A stretch of DNA of 64,000 bases from Amycolatopsis nigrescens CSC17Ta-90 (GCF_000384315.1 NZ_ARVW01000001.1:5580157-5644156); one strand, 5' to 3'. Positions 1 through 9,231 are shown, counted from the stretch's first letter. The notes: generated from the letters alone by a model not told the origin. Program-made: numbers and translations.

Positions 1-895
<895 letters not shown>

Positions 896-906
896 CCCCT
901 TTTTCT

Positions 907-963
907 ATGCAGTGAAGGCCACCTTGCCTGCGTTCAATGCAGGCAAGGTGGCCTTCACTGCAT
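907..963. repeat. Dispersed hairpin repeat, family A (copy 1), likely terminator
   Basis: Arms 907-931 and 939-963 are perfectly complementary over 25 bp around the loop GTTCAAT. The shared core of the family is AAGGCCACCTTGCCT. It lies just after the ilvC stop. There is no T-run, as is usual for actinobacterial terminators. Confidence 0.9.
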
Positions 964-1117
964 CCGGAGTGACGGGGTGGGGTAGCTCGGATGGGGGTCG
1001 CTGGGGCGGGGATCGGGCGACTTTCGGAGGGTTCTGCTGAACACGCTCCGTGGATAGCTTTTCTGCTGTGCGTCGCATATCGAGTGCGCGCCGGGGAGAA
1101 GCAGGGGTCTCGTGACG

Positions 1118-1966
1118 ATGTTCCGCAAAACACTGGTCTGCCTCAGCCTGGCCGCCGCCGCGGCCGGTTTCACCGTTTCGCCCGCTTCCGCGGCCACACC
1201 GCCGGAAGACGTGCAGCCGAACATCGTCGGCGGCGGACCGGCGGCCGAGGGCGCCTACCCGTTCATGGTCAGCCTGCAGGACAAGGAAGGCACCGGGAAC
1301 GGCCACGACCGCCACTTCTGCGGGGCCAGCCTGATCAGCCCGTGGACGGTGCTGACCGCGGCGCACTGCGTGCGCGGTGCCGACGCGGCCGCCCTGCAGG
1401 TGGTCGTCGGCACCACGGTGCTTTCCAGCGGCGCCGGGGAGAAACGGGACATCGCCGAGGTCGCCGTGCACCCGAAGTACGACTTCCCCCAGTACGACGT
1501 CGCCGTGCTGCAGCTCAAGGAGCCGGTGCGCGACGTGGACGCCCCGCTGCTGCCCAGCCGCGGCACCGACGCGCTGGAGCGGCCGGGCGCCACCGCCAGG
1601 GTGATCGGCTGGGGCAACACCATCGAGCAGTCGCCGGACAACCCCGGCAACGGCAACACCTCCTACCCGGACCGGCTGCAGGAGGTGGACGTGCCGCTGG
1701 TGTCCAGGACCGAGTGCGCGGCGGCCAACCCGGACACCACGATCGACGACACGCTGGTCTGCGCCGGCGTCTCGCACAAGGACTCCTGCCAGGGTGACAG
1801 CGGCGGCCCGCTGCTGCGCCAGGCCACCCTCGGCGACGGGCGGAAGGTCTGGTTCCAGATCGGCATCGTCAGCGGTGGTGAGGGCTGCGCCGCGACCGGC
1901 GCCCCCGGCTACTACAGCCGCATCGGGAACGCGGAGATCAACGACTTCATCCGCGAGCACGCCTGA
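1118..1966 (+). CDS. Secreted trypsin-like serine protease (S1 family)
   Basis: This is a 282-residue endopeptidase exported by a Sec signal peptide: Arg/Lys near the N-terminus, a hydrophobic Leu/Ala stretch, then ASA. The IVGG motif after a short propeptide marks the likely activation site. The triad is visible as TAAHC (His), YDVAVLQL (Asp) and GDSGGPL (Ser). The Asp in KDSCQGDSGGP sits at the base of the S1 pocket, as in trypsin, so cleavage after Arg or Lys is expected from family knowledge. The start is ATG 1118, with AGGGG at 1103-1107; GTG 1112 in the same frame is an alternative. It stands alone between ilvC and a DUF397 gene and was probably placed in this core region independently. 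No substrate can be read from context. Confidence 0.93.
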   Translation: MFRKTLVCLSLAAAAAGFTVSPASAATPPEDVQPNIVGGGPAAEGAYPFMVSLQDKEGTGNGHDRHFCGASLISPWTVLTAAHCVRGADAAALQVVVGTTVLSSGAGEKRDIAEVAVHPKYDFPQYDVAVLQLKEPVRDVDAPLLPSRGTDALERPGATARVIGWGNTIEQSPDNPGNGNTSYPDRLQEVDVPLVSRTECAAANPDTTIDDTLVCAGVSHKDSCQGDSGGPLLRQATLGDGRKVWFQIGIVSGGEGCAATGAPGYYSRIGNAEINDFIREHA

Positions 1967-2002
1967 GCAACGTTCCCCGGGGCAACCGATACCGTGGCGG
2001 GC

Positions 2003-2263
2003 ATGAGTGAGCAGCCGGTGGATGACAAGGCGAACATCCGCGACGAACTCGACCTGACCGGTGCCGACTGGCAGCGTGCCGAGCCCGAAGGGGAAACGCT
2101 CGAGGACGCCGTGGAGTACGCGTTCGTCCCGCATACCGACGGGGTCACCTACGTCGCGATGCGTCAGTCCTCGAAACCGGACGGGGTCATCCTGATCTTT
2201 ACCCCCTCGGAATGGGACGCCTTCATCAAAGGCGTCCGCGACGGCGAGTTCGACGGCCCCTGA
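2003..2263 (+). CDS. DUF397 domain protein
   Basis: This is a small acidic protein of 86 residues. The C-terminal half, YVAMRQSSKPDGVILIFTPSEWDAFIKGVRDGEFD, fits the DUF397 pattern (a V-RxS-xPDG strand followed by F(T/S)xxEWxAFxxGVxxGEF). DUF397 proteins often accompany XRE-type regulators in actinobacteria and are thought to act in differentiation signalling, but no helix-turn-helix partner lies next to this one. The start is ATG 2003; a TACCGT box at 1989-1994 would make the transcript leaderless. It converges on the ankyrin gene and a hairpin repeat lies between them. The biochemical role is unknown. Confidence 0.8.
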   Translation: MSEQPVDDKANIRDELDLTGADWQRAEPEGETLEDAVEYAFVPHTDGVTYVAMRQSSKPDGVILIFTPSEWDAFIKGVRDGEFDGP

Positions 2264-2286
2264 TCCCGGCGTTTCCGCAGGTCAAC

Positions 2287-2334
2287 GGTCGTGAGTGAAA
2301 AGTGTTGCCCCGGCAACGTTTTTCACTCACGACC
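2287..2334. repeat. Dispersed hairpin repeat, family B (copy 1), bidirectional terminator
   Basis: Arms of 23 bases (2287-2309 and 2312-2334) pair throughout, with two G-U pairs. The core is GTGAGTGAAAA followed by GTTGCC. It lies between the convergent DUF397 and ankyrin genes, and the TGA stop of the ankyrin gene (complement of 2327-2329) is inside the right arm. Confidence 0.88.
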
Positions 2335-3724
2335 GCAGTAGGCGTTCGGCTTCCGGCTGCCCGCAGTGCTCCGCCCACTCGGCCGGAGTGGCGTCGTAGA
2401 GGGCGTCGCGGATCGTCCGGTCCGCACCCGCGGCCAGCAGCACGCCGAGCACGTCCAGCCAGCCGGACTGGGCGGCCAGGTGCAGCGCAGTGGAGCCTTC
2501 GCCGTGCTCCGGTCCGCCGAAGGAGCCCCGGCCGTTGACGTCCGCGCCCAGCGCGAGCAGCCGTTCGACCGCGTCGGCCCGGCCGCCGAACGCGGCCCAG
2601 GCGAGCGCGGTGCCCTGGTAGACGTCCGCCTCGAGGTCGGCACCCCTGGCGACCAGCAGGTCGAGCGCTTCCAGCCGTCCGTTGCGGGCGGCCCAGGACA
2701 GCGCCTCGTTCCGGATCTCGGCCGGGTCGTCGGAAGGCTGCCAGGCTCCGAATCCGCTGTGCGGCCGGTAGAAACCGCGGTGCGCGCCGGCTTCCGGGGC
2801 GAGTGTGCCGTCCGGGCCGATCAGCTCGTCGAGCAGGTCACGCCAGCCGAGCCCGGCCGCGACCCGCAGGTTCCGCGGCGCCAGGCCGTGCCCGGCGAGC
2901 AGGTCCGCGGTTTCCCGGTGTCCCCAGAACAACGCCATCACCAGCGGGGTGCCGCCGTCGCCCCGCGCCGAGCCGTCCACCCTGGCGCCGGCGTCGAGCA
3001 GCAGCTTTGCCAGGTGCGGCAGGCCAACGTAGCCGCTCTGGTGCAAGGGGGTGGAGCCGTGCGCGTTCGCCCGCGACGGGTCGGCGCCGTGCTCCAGCAG
3101 CACTCGCACCAGCCGCTCGTCATGGGTCGCGGTGGCCATCCCGAGCAGGTCGTTTCCGTTGGTACCACGGGCTTTCACCAGCTCCGGGAACCGGCCAAGC
3201 AGGGCGGCCAGCCCTTCGACGTCCTGCGCCTCGACGGCCTGGTACGCCCGGGCGAAGGGTTCGCCGCTTTCGGCCAGCGAGCCGACGTGCTTCTTCAGCT
3301 CTCGCCAGTTTTCGAAGCCGTGCCGCCGGGCGACGACCGCCCTGGCCCCCGGCCTTGTCCGCGGCTGTCGCCATTTCTCGAAGGCGGCCACGGCTTCCGG
3401 GGTCTCGTCCTGCGCCGAGACGAGCAGCCCGGCCGCGCGCTCGGCGTAGTACGCCAGGTCCGCGTGATAGGCGTGTTCCAGCTCGGGACCGCACTCCTCG
3501 ACGCGCCGGACGTAGGCCTGCAGCCGGGGCCAGCTGGGGAAGCCGTGCTCGCGGGCCAGCACGAACTGCGCCTCGGTGAGCTTGAGCGGGTCGCTCGGTT
3601 CCGGGTGCCGCGCGGCCACTCTGGACAGTGCGTCCGTGTCGCCGGCCCGGTGCGCCCGCTGCAGGTCCTTGGCCAGTTTGCGCAGCCGCTCCATGCTGGC
3701 GGTGGCCGGTAGGGACGAACTCAT
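2327..3724 (-). CDS. Ankyrin-repeat protein
   Basis: A soluble 465-residue protein. The N-terminal third has two copies of a motif around an aromatic-rich helix (REHGFPSWPRLQAYV near residue 60 and RRHGFENWRELKKHV near 135). The middle and C-terminal parts carry ankyrin repeats, recognisable by the consensus GxTPLHxAAxxGxxxxxxxLLxxGAD. Examples are GSTPLHQSGYVGLPHLAKLLLDAGA, the repeat at NEALSWAARNGRLEALDLLVARGAD, and STALHLAAQSGWLDVLGVLLAAGAD. No signal peptide or membrane segment is seen. Ankyrin repeats are protein-binding scaffolds, so a partner is expected but cannot be named. The start has GGAAG about ten bases upstream. The stop codon is supplied by the flanking hairpin repeat. Confidence 0.82.
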   Translation of the reverse strand: MSSSLPATASMERLRKLAKDLQRAHRAGDTDALSRVAARHPEPSDPLKLTEAQFVLAREHGFPSWPRLQAYVRRVEECGPELEHAYHADLAYYAERAAGLLVSAQDETPEAVAAFEKWRQPRTRPGARAVVARRHGFENWRELKKHVGSLAESGEPFARAYQAVEAQDVEGLAALLGRFPELVKARGTNGNDLLGMATATHDERLVRVLLEHGADPSRANAHGSTPLHQSGYVGLPHLAKLLLDAGARVDGSARGDGGTPLVMALFWGHRETADLLAGHGLAPRNLRVAAGLGWRDLLDELIGPDGTLAPEAGAHRGFYRPHSGFGAWQPSDDPAEIRNEALSWAARNGRLEALDLLVARGADLEADVYQGTALAWAAFGGRADAVERLLALGADVNGRGSFGGPEHGEGSTALHLAAQSGWLDVLGVLLAAGADRTIRDALYDATPAEWAEHCGQPEAERLLRS

Positions 3725-3871
3725 CTCTTCCGCTTCCTTCCTCGCGCCCGCGGTCCGCTGGCACCGGGCAGGAAAGAAGGTGCGTACACATGCGTTGGTG
3801 GTTCAGGGGTGGGCTCGGCCCTCTCCGCGGACGGGACGCGGCCCCTGCCGCGCCCCGCCAGCATAACCCGT

Positions 3872-3997
3872 TCAGAGCAGGATCGCCGCCAGCCGGCGCC
3901 ACCGTTCGAGCGGTATGCCCGGTTCGGTGGTGATCACCTGCAGGCAGACCTGGTCGGCACCCGTGTCGAGCTGGGCCCGCACCCGGCCTGCATCATC
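3872..3997 (-). pseudogene. C-terminal remnant of a second LLM-class F420-type oxidoreductase
   Basis: Directly downstream of, and in the same frame as, the stop codon of the intact oxidoreductase (4016), about 41 codons read DDAGRVRAQLDTGADQVCLQ and so on, ending PLERWRRLAAILL and TGA. This matches the usual end of such enzymes and parallels the RVRELLDSGADHVLVS and LARLAPALL segments of the intact neighbour, but it is not identical to it. It has no start of its own. The simplest reading is that two tandem paralogues recombined or suffered a deletion, leaving one tail behind. This is inference; the residues are seen directly. Confidence 0.7.
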
Positions 3998-4015
3998 GCT
4001 TCGCGGCCGAAAGCT

Positions 4016-4915
4016 TCACCGAACCAGCAGCGCCGGGGCCAGCCGGGCCAGCTGATCGGTCGCCGCGGGCAGGTCGTCCGCGACCGGGGAGACCAGCACG
4101 TGGTCGGCGCCGGAGTCGAGCAGTTCCCGCACCCGTCGCGCGATGGCCTCCTCGTCGCCCCACGCCACCGCAGCGTCCACCAGCCGGTCGGTGAGTCCGG
4201 CCAGATCGTCCCCATAACCGAACTTCCGCCAGGACGCCGCATACGCTGGTACCGCGAGCACGCGTTTCAGAATTTCCCTCGCCACCGCCCTCGCTCGCTC
4301 CGGATCGGTTTCCAGCAACACGGGTTGATGCGGGATCAGCAGCTTGTCCTCGCCGAGGATCTCCCTGGCGAACGCGACGTGCTCGGGCGGTGTGGAGAAC
4401 GGGTGCGCGCCGTCGGCCCGGTCACCGGACAGTTCCAGCATCTTCGGGCCGACCGCGGCCAGCACCCTGGGAAAGGGTTCCGGCGGCGGCAGTTCCGCGG
4501 CTGCTTCGTCCATTTCGGACAGATATTCGCGCAGCTGCGTCAGCGGATCGTAGTGGCTGCCGGCCTTCGCGGCCTGGAACGAGTGCCCGATGCCGACGCC
4601 GAGCACGAACCGGCCAGGGAAGGCCCTCGCCAGCGTGTAGGCGCCCGCGTGCAGGGTGCGCGCCGGGCGGGACCACACGTTGGCGATTCCGGTGCCCAGC
4701 ACCAGCCGTTCGGTCGCCTGCAGCAGGAACCCGTGCGCGGCCAGGATCTCCCTGGAGCCGCCGCCCTCGCCGCTCCACACCGAGCCGTAGCCGAGCCGTT
4801 CGATGCGCGCGGTTTCCCGCCGCTCCACCACCGGGTCCGGCGAGTGCGCACCGAAGAGCCAGACCCCCACCCGGCCCAGCTCGCGCCTGGTCCGTTCCAC
4901 CATTTCCGTCCCCAT
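4016..4915 (-). CDS. LLM-class, probably F420-dependent oxidoreductase
   Basis: A 299-residue luciferase-like monooxygenase-fold protein. Visible features include GVWLFGAHSPDPVVERRETARIERLGYGSVW at the N-terminus, LGTGIANVWSRPARTLHAGAYTLA, then PGRFVLGVGIGHS. The family uses reduced F420 or flavin for hydride transfer to varied small molecules; the substrate is not predictable. The presence of cofC at 24.3 kb shows that the organism can make F420. The gene is divergent from a TetR regulator, so regulation by that protein is likely. A TATAGT box on the minus strand inside 4961-4976 is a good -10 candidate. A paralogue tail follows in frame after the stop. Confidence 0.87.
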   Translation of the reverse strand: MGTEMVERTRRELGRVGVWLFGAHSPDPVVERRETARIERLGYGSVWSGEGGGSREILAAHGFLLQATERLVLGTGIANVWSRPARTLHAGAYTLARAFPGRFVLGVGIGHSFQAAKAGSHYDPLTQLREYLSEMDEAAAELPPPEPFPRVLAAVGPKMLELSGDRADGAHPFSTPPEHVAFAREILGEDKLLIPHQPVLLETDPERARAVAREILKRVLAVPAYAASWRKFGYGDDLAGLTDRLVDAAVAWGDEEAIARRVRELLDSGADHVLVSPVADDLPAATDQLARLAPALLVR

Positions 4916-4960
4916 GAACTTCCTCCACGACCCTAAGCTGAGGCTGCCTCCGCTTGCCTG

Positions 4961-4976
4961 CTCCGACTATACGGAG
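4961..4976. promoter_or_regulatory. Candidate TetR operator and -10 box between LLM and tetR
   Basis: CTCCG and CGGAG arms (4961-4965 and 4972-4976) flank ACTATA. The minus-strand reading includes TATAGT, a -10-like hexamer for the oxidoreductase gene. CTGCCTCCG is repeated directly at 4944-4952 and 4978-4986. Its position between divergent genes suggests control by the adjacent TetR protein. Confidence 0.5.
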
Positions 4977-5014
4977 CCTGCCTCCGATTTGTCACGGGTA
5001 GCGTGGGAACGGCC

Positions 5015-5581
5015 ATGGAGACCTCGAAACCGCTGCGTGCGGACGCCCGCCGTAACTACGAGCGACTGCTGGACGAGGCCAAGCGCGCCTTCGGGCAGCA
5101 CGGCGTGGACGCTTCGCTCGAAGAGATCGCGCGCCGGGCCGGGGTCGGCATCGGCACCCTGTACCGGCACTTCCCGACCCGCAACGCGCTGCTGGAAGTG
5201 TTGCTGCGCAACAGGTTTGACACACAGGCCAAAGTGGCCCGCGAACTGCTCTGGCATCCGTCGCCGAGCGCGGCCCTGCAGGAGTGGCTGGCCGAGCTGG
5301 CCAGGACGTCCACCACCTATCGGGGGTTGGTGGCCTCGGTAGCGACTGCGCTGAGTGATGAATCCTCGGAGCTGTACGCGTCCTGCCATGCCATGCAGGA
5401 CGCTGCCGCGCGGCTGCTCGCGCGGGCGCAGGAGGCGGGCGAGATTCGCGCCGAAGTGGCGTCGCTCGATCTGATGCTGCTGGCCAACGGGGTCGCCTGG
5501 GCGGTGGAGCACGCGCCGGACGGCCAGGGTTCGATCGGCCGGCTGTCCGCCCTTGTCTTCTCCGGATTACGTACGAGTTAA
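5015..5581 (+). CDS. TetR/AcrR family transcriptional regulator
   Basis: A 188-residue regulator. The N-terminal helix-turn-helix is visible as ASLEEIARRAGVGIGTLYRHFPTRNALLEVLLRNRF, the typical TetR DNA-binding signature, and is followed by an all-helical ligand and dimerisation domain ending GQGSIGRLSALVFSGLRTS. ATG 5015 is preferred; GTG 5003 in frame is the alternative. It is divergent from the LLM-class oxidoreductase with about 100 bases between them that contain a palindrome, so it probably represses that gene and itself. The ligand is unknown. Confidence 0.92.
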   Translation: METSKPLRADARRNYERLLDEAKRAFGQHGVDASLEEIARRAGVGIGTLYRHFPTRNALLEVLLRNRFDTQAKVARELLWHPSPSAALQEWLAELARTSTTYRGLVASVATALSDESSELYASCHAMQDAAARLLARAQEAGEIRAEVASLDLMLLANGVAWAVEHAPDGQGSIGRLSALVFSGLRTS

Positions 5582-5613
5582 CGGGGGCCCATTCGGGGGA
5601 ACCGGCCGAGGAC

Positions 5614-5619
5614 TAAACT
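5614..5619 (+). promoter_or_regulatory. Probable -10 box of serA
   Basis: TAAACT lies 70 bases before the serA start and is embedded in an inverted repeat, GGCCGA (5604-5609) and TCGGCC (5620-5625), which could be an operator. No clear -35 box is seen. Confidence 0.45.
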
Positions 5620-5688
5620 TCGGCCCGTCCGGGCACAGCGTCGTGGCCGATGAGCGCGTTAACCGTTCCGATTCGTGGGAGCCGCATC

Positions 5689-7287
5689 GTGACCAAGTCA
5701 GGCCAGCCCGTCGTCCTTATCGCGGAAAAGCTCGCACCCTCCGTGCTGAGCGTGTTCGGTGACGAGGTGTCCGTCCAGCATGTGGACGGCACCGATCGGC
5801 CGGCCTTGCTGTCCGCGGTCCGCGACGCCGACGCACTGCTCGTCCGCTCCGCGACCAAGGTGGACGCCGAGGTGTTCGCCGCTTCGAGCCGGCTGAAGGT
5901 GGTCGCCAGGGCCGGGGTCGGTCTGGACAACGTGGAGGTGCCCGCGGCCACCGAGCGCGGCGTGCTGGTGGTCAACGCCCCCACCTCGAACATCGTCTCC
6001 GCCGCCGAGCACGCGGTGGCGCTGCTGCTCGCGGTCGCCCGCCGGGTACCGGCCGCCGACCAGAGCCTGCGCGGCGGTGAGTGGAAGCGCAGCTCCTACT
6101 CCGGCGTCGAGCTCAACGGCAAGACCGTCGGCGTGGTCGGGCTCGGCAAGATCGGGCAGCTGTTCGCCCAGCGGCTCGCCGCCTTCGGCACCAAGCTGAT
6201 CGCCTACGACCCCTACGTCTCCGCGGCGCGCGCCGCGCAGCTCGGCATCGAGCTGGTCTCCCTGGACGAGCTGCTGGAGCGCGCCGACGCGATCTCCATC
6301 CACCTGCCGAAGACCCCGGAGACCAAGGGCCTGATCGACGCCGAGGCGCTGAAGAAGACCAAGCCGGGCGTGATCATCGTGAACGCCGCGCGTGGCGGGC
6401 TGATCGTGGAGGAGGCGCTGGCCGACTCGATCCGCGAGGGACACGTCGGCGGCGCCGGGGTGGACGTGTTCGTCACCGAGCCGACCACCGCCAGCCCGCT
6501 GTTCGAGCTGCCCAACGTGGTGGTAACCCCGCACCTCGGCGCGTCCACTTCGGAGGCGCAGGACCGCGCCGGTACCGACGTGGCCCGTTCGGTGCTGCTC
6601 GCGCTGCGCGGTGACTTCGTGCCGGACGCGGTGAACGTGGCCGGCGGTGGCACCGTTGGCGAGGAGGTCCGCCCGTTCCTGCCGCTGGCGCAGAAGCTCG
6701 GCACCGTGCTGGCCGCGCTCGGTTCGCAGGCGCCGTCTTCGGTAACCGTGGTGGCCCGCGGTGAGCTCTCCGGCGAGGACATCAGCGTGCTGCCGCTGGC
6801 CGCGCTGCGAGGCGTGTTCTCCGGGGTGGTCGAGGACCAGGTGACCTTCGTGAACGCGCCGCGGCTGGCCGAGGAGCTCGGCGTGCAGGTGGAACTGGTC
6901 ACCGAGCCGGAGAGCCCAAACCACCGCAGCCTGCTCACCGTGCGCGCGGTGCACGCCGACGGCACCACGCTGACCGTGTCCGGTGCGCTCACCGGCAAGG
7001 ACGAGGTGGAGAAGCTGGTCGAGGTGAACGGCCGCTCCTTCGACCTGCGGGCCGAGGGCACCATGCTGCTACTGGAGTACCCGGACCGGCCCGGCATCAT
7101 GGGCCGCGTCGGCACCCTGCTCGGCGAGGCCGGGATCAACATCGAGGCGGCCCAGATCAGCCAGACCTCGGACGGCGCGGACGCGGTGATGCTGCTGCGC
7201 GTGGACCGTTCGGTGGACTCGCACCTGCTGGAGCCGATCGGTGCCGCCGTCGGCGCGCACACCATCCGCGCCGTCGACTTCTCCTGA
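5689..7287 (+). CDS. serA: D-3-phosphoglycerate dehydrogenase
   Basis: This enzyme catalyses the first committed step of serine synthesis, NAD-dependent oxidation of 3-phosphoglycerate. At 532 residues it is the long actinobacterial form. The NAD-binding motif GVVGLGKIGQ lies near residue 145. VNAARGGLIVEEAL and TPHLGASTSEAQ carry the catalytic region. An intervening ASB-type domain is followed by a C-terminal ACT domain (LLLEYPDRPGIMGRVGTLLGEAGINIEAAQIS) that binds serine for feedback control in the family. The start chosen is GTG 5689, with GGGAG at 5677-5681 and spacing of seven; the in-frame ATG 5650 lacks a good ribosome site. A family A hairpin follows the stop. Confidence 0.96.
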   Translation: MTKSGQPVVLIAEKLAPSVLSVFGDEVSVQHVDGTDRPALLSAVRDADALLVRSATKVDAEVFAASSRLKVVARAGVGLDNVEVPAATERGVLVVNAPTSNIVSAAEHAVALLLAVARRVPAADQSLRGGEWKRSSYSGVELNGKTVGVVGLGKIGQLFAQRLAAFGTKLIAYDPYVSAARAAQLGIELVSLDELLERADAISIHLPKTPETKGLIDAEALKKTKPGVIIVNAARGGLIVEEALADSIREGHVGGAGVDVFVTEPTTASPLFELPNVVVTPHLGASTSEAQDRAGTDVARSVLLALRGDFVPDAVNVAGGGTVGEEVRPFLPLAQKLGTVLAALGSQAPSSVTVVARGELSGEDISVLPLAALRGVFSGVVEDQVTFVNAPRLAEELGVQVELVTEPESPNHRSLLTVRAVHADGTTLTVSGALTGKDEVEKLVEVNGRSFDLRAEGTMLLLEYPDRPGIMGRVGTLLGEAGINIEAAQISQTSDGADAVMLLRVDRSVDSHLLEPIGAAVGAHTIRAVDFS

Positions 7288-7296
7288 CCTTTTGGT

Positions 7297-7347
7297 CCGT
7301 GAAGGCCACCTTGCCTACCTTCAAAGTAGGCAAGGTGGCCTTCACGG
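7297..7347. repeat. Dispersed hairpin repeat, family A (copy 2)
   Basis: Perfect 22-bp arms (7297-7318 and 7326-7347) around the loop CTTCAAA. This is the CCGTGAAGG subtype, which it shares with the copies at 52606 and 63818. It starts ten bases after the serA stop. Confidence 0.9.
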
Positions 7348-7615
7348 CGTTGGCGGAGGCAAGGGGCGCGGGGGTTCGGGCAGTTAGCGGTACCGGTGGC
7401 TGGTCGGCGTGCTGGAATGGCAGGCTGGCTGACCTGATCGGATGAACGCCGGGGTCACGCGTTACCCGGATGGGTGTCTCGGAGTACGGGAAGATCAGAC
7501 ATAAGGGTGGTGCGACTGCGATGGAATGTCGACGGCCGGTAACCTGCCGTCGCTGGAGTTTTCTTGCGGATGGGGCATCCGGTGTCGGAGGACCCCGGGC
7601 GACGGAGGTGTGTGG
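7348..7615 (+). other. Untranslated region upstream of leuB
   Basis: No convincing gene is seen in these 268 bases. It holds an inverted repeat CGACGGC (7530-7536) and GCCGTCG (7546-7552) within the probable 5' leader, and a 20-codon open frame starting at ATG 7442 that has no leucine cluster. GGAGG at 7604-7608 is the leuB ribosome site. Confidence 0.5.
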
Positions 7616-8653
7616 ATGCGGCTCGCTGTGATCCCAGGTGACGGGATCGGGCCCGAGGTGGTCACCGAGGCGCTCAAGGTACTCAACGAGGTGGTACCGG
7701 CGGCGGAGATCACCAACTACGACCTTGGGGCCGCGCGGTGGCATTCCACCGGTGAGCTGCTGCCCGAGTCGGTGCTCGGTGAACTCCGGCAGCACGACGC
7801 GATCCTGCTCGGCGCGGTGGGCGACCCGACCGTGCCCAGTGGCATTCTCGAGCGCGGCCTGCTGCTCCGGCTGCGGTTCGAACTGGACCACCACGTCAAC
7901 CTGCGTCCCGCCCGGCTGTACCCCGGCGTCCGCGGTCCGCTGGCGGAGAACAGCGAGATCGACATGATCGTCGTGCGCGAAGGCACCGAAGGCCCGTACG
8001 CGGGCAACGGCGGCCTGCTGCGCAAGGACACCGAGCACGAGATCGCCACCGAGGTCAGCGTGAACACGGCCTTCGGTATCCGGCGGGTCGTGGAGGACGC
8101 CTTCAACCGCGCCGAGGCGCGGCCGCGCAAGCACCTCACGCTGCTGCACAAGACGAACGTGCTGGAGTACGCGGGCGGCCTGTGGTCCCGGATCGTCGAG
8201 GAGGTCTCGCTGGAGCACCCCGACGTGACGGTGGCCTACTCCCATGTGGACGCGGCGACGATCCACCTGGTGACCGACCCGTCGCGGTTCGACGTGATCG
8301 TCACGGACAACCTGTTCGGCGACATCATCACCGACCTGGCGGCCGCGGTGACCGGCGGGATCGGGCTCGCGGCCAGCGGGAACCTGGACATCACCCGGCG
8401 GAACCCGAGCATGTTCGAGCCGGTGCACGGCAGCGCACCGGACATCGCCGGCCAGGGGCTGGCCGACCCGACCGCGGCGGTGCTGTCGGTCTCGCTGCTG
8501 CTCGACCACCTCGGCCAGAAGGAGGCGGCGCGCCGGATCGAGGCGTCGGTGGCCTTCGACCTGGCCACTCGCGACCAGGCGTCGCCGGGTGCCACGCACG
8601 CGATCGGCGACCGCCTCGCCGCCCTGGTCTCCTCGAACACCCGCACCGCCTGA
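7616..8653 (+). CDS. leuB: 3-isopropylmalate dehydrogenase
   Basis: This enzyme oxidises and decarboxylates 3-isopropylmalate to 2-oxoisocaproate in leucine synthesis, using NAD. It has 345 residues, the usual actinobacterial length. [15 protein letters not shown] is the nucleotide-proximal start; [14 protein letters not shown], the HKTNVL segment and [31 protein letters not shown] carry substrate, metal and catalytic residues; [15 protein letters not shown] is the cofactor loop. ATG 7616 is chosen because GGAGG lies seven bases upstream. The leuCD genes are at 17.8 kb and cimA next door makes 2-oxobutyrate; LeuB also acts in the citramalate route in organisms that use CimA. Confidence 0.96.
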   Translation: MRLAVIPGDGIGPEVVTEALKVLNEVVPAAEITNYDLGAARWHSTGELLPESVLGELRQHDAILLGAVGDPTVPSGILERGLLLRLRFELDHHVNLRPARLYPGVRGPLAENSEIDMIVVREGTEGPYAGNGGLLRKDTEHEIATEVSVNTAFGIRRVVEDAFNRAEARPRKHLTLLHKTNVLEYAGGLWSRIVEEVSLEHPDVTVAYSHVDAATIHLVTDPSRFDVIVTDNLFGDIITDLAAAVTGGIGLAASGNLDITRRNPSMFEPVHGSAPDIAGQGLADPTAAVLSVSLLLDHLGQKEAARRIEASVAFDLATRDQASPGATHAIGDRLAALVSSNTRTA

Positions 8654-8666
8654 CCGACTCGGGCAT

Positions 8667-8719
8667 GCAGTGAAGGCCACCTTGCCTGCGTTCAACGCAG
8701 GCAAGGTGGCCTTCACTGC
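8667..8719. repeat. Dispersed hairpin repeat, family A (copy 3), bidirectional terminator
   Basis: Perfect 24-bp arms (8667-8690 and 8696-8719) with loop TTCAA. It fills the gap between the convergent leuB (stop 8653) and VOC gene (stop 8722). Confidence 0.92.
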
Positions 8720-8721
8720 GT

Positions 8722-9177
8722 TCAGAGCCCGTGCACGTTTTCGGTGACGGGGGTGGGCGGGCCGGTGTCGCCCTTCGGGGCGTCCCAGGTCCAGAACTCG
8801 ACCACGTGGCCGTCCGGGTCGTGCACGTAGGCCGCCTTGGCCGGGGTCTCGCGGTCTTCCCCGAAGATCACCTCGTCGACCTTGCCGCCGCGTTCGGAGA
8901 TCCCGCGGACCACGTCGTCGTAGTCCTTCTCCTCGACGCGCATCGCGTAGTGCACATGGACTCCGCCGCGGCCCCGCGAGATGCCGATCTGCGGCGTCCA
9001 CAGCCCGATCCTGGTGTCGCCGGCCAGGATCCACACCCCTTCCCGGCCGCGCCACAGGTCGCCCTGCCAGCGCATCAGCACCGGCAGGTCGAGCACCTCG
9101 GTGTAGAACCGCTCGGCCGCGGCCAGGTCCTGGACCTCCAGCACGATCTCGTTCACGCCGGTCACCGGTAATGCCAT
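8722..9177 (-). CDS. VOC-superfamily (glyoxalase/dioxygenase-like) protein
   Basis: A 151-residue single-domain vicinal oxygen chelate protein. The N-terminal beta-alpha-beta unit VNEIVLEVQDLAAAERFYTEVLDLPVLMRW and the C-terminal DPDGHVVEFWTWD are typical. Candidate metal ligands are the His residues in VHVHYAMRV and the Glu in VVEFW. Members range from glyoxalases to resistance proteins, so no reaction is assigned. It is monocistronic and convergent with leuB. An AT-rich palindrome at 9198-9231, just upstream of its start, looks like an operator. Confidence 0.85.
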   Translation of the reverse strand: MALPVTGVNEIVLEVQDLAAAERFYTEVLDLPVLMRWQGDLWRGREGVWILAGDTRIGLWTPQIGISRGRGGVHVHYAMRVEEKDYDDVVRGISERGGKVDEVIFGEDRETPAKAAYVHDPDGHVVEFWTWDAPKGDTGPPTPVTENVHGL

Positions 9178-9197
9178 GTCAAGCTCCCTCCAGAGTT

Positions 9198-9231
9198 GGC
9201 TAACTATATAGGAGACTACCTATATATAGCC
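9198..9231. promoter_or_regulatory. AT-rich palindrome upstream of the VOC gene
   Basis: TATATAGG (9205-9212) and CCTATATA (9219-9226) are spaced by six bases, and outer arms GGCTA (9198-9202) and TAGCC (9227-9231) extend the symmetry. It stands out in very GC-rich surroundings, 21 bases before the VOC start codon, and probably overlaps the promoter. No cognate regulator is adjacent. Confidence 0.65.

Noticed and set aside
907..963. Terminal inverted repeats of an insertion sequence or MITE
   Set aside because: No target-site duplication, no internal sequence beyond a 5-7 base loop, and no transposase in the window. A passive mobile origin is not excluded but is not shown.
905..2134. Long open frame antisense to the trypsin-like protease
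   Set aside because: In DNA this GC-rich, stop codons are rare in the frame opposite a gene. The product has no recognisable domain and the sense frame has a complete protease.
7442..7504. Leucine leader peptide upstream of leuB
   Set aside because: The 20-codon frame holds a single Leu codon and no terminator follows; the nearby inverted repeat is too short to support attenuation.
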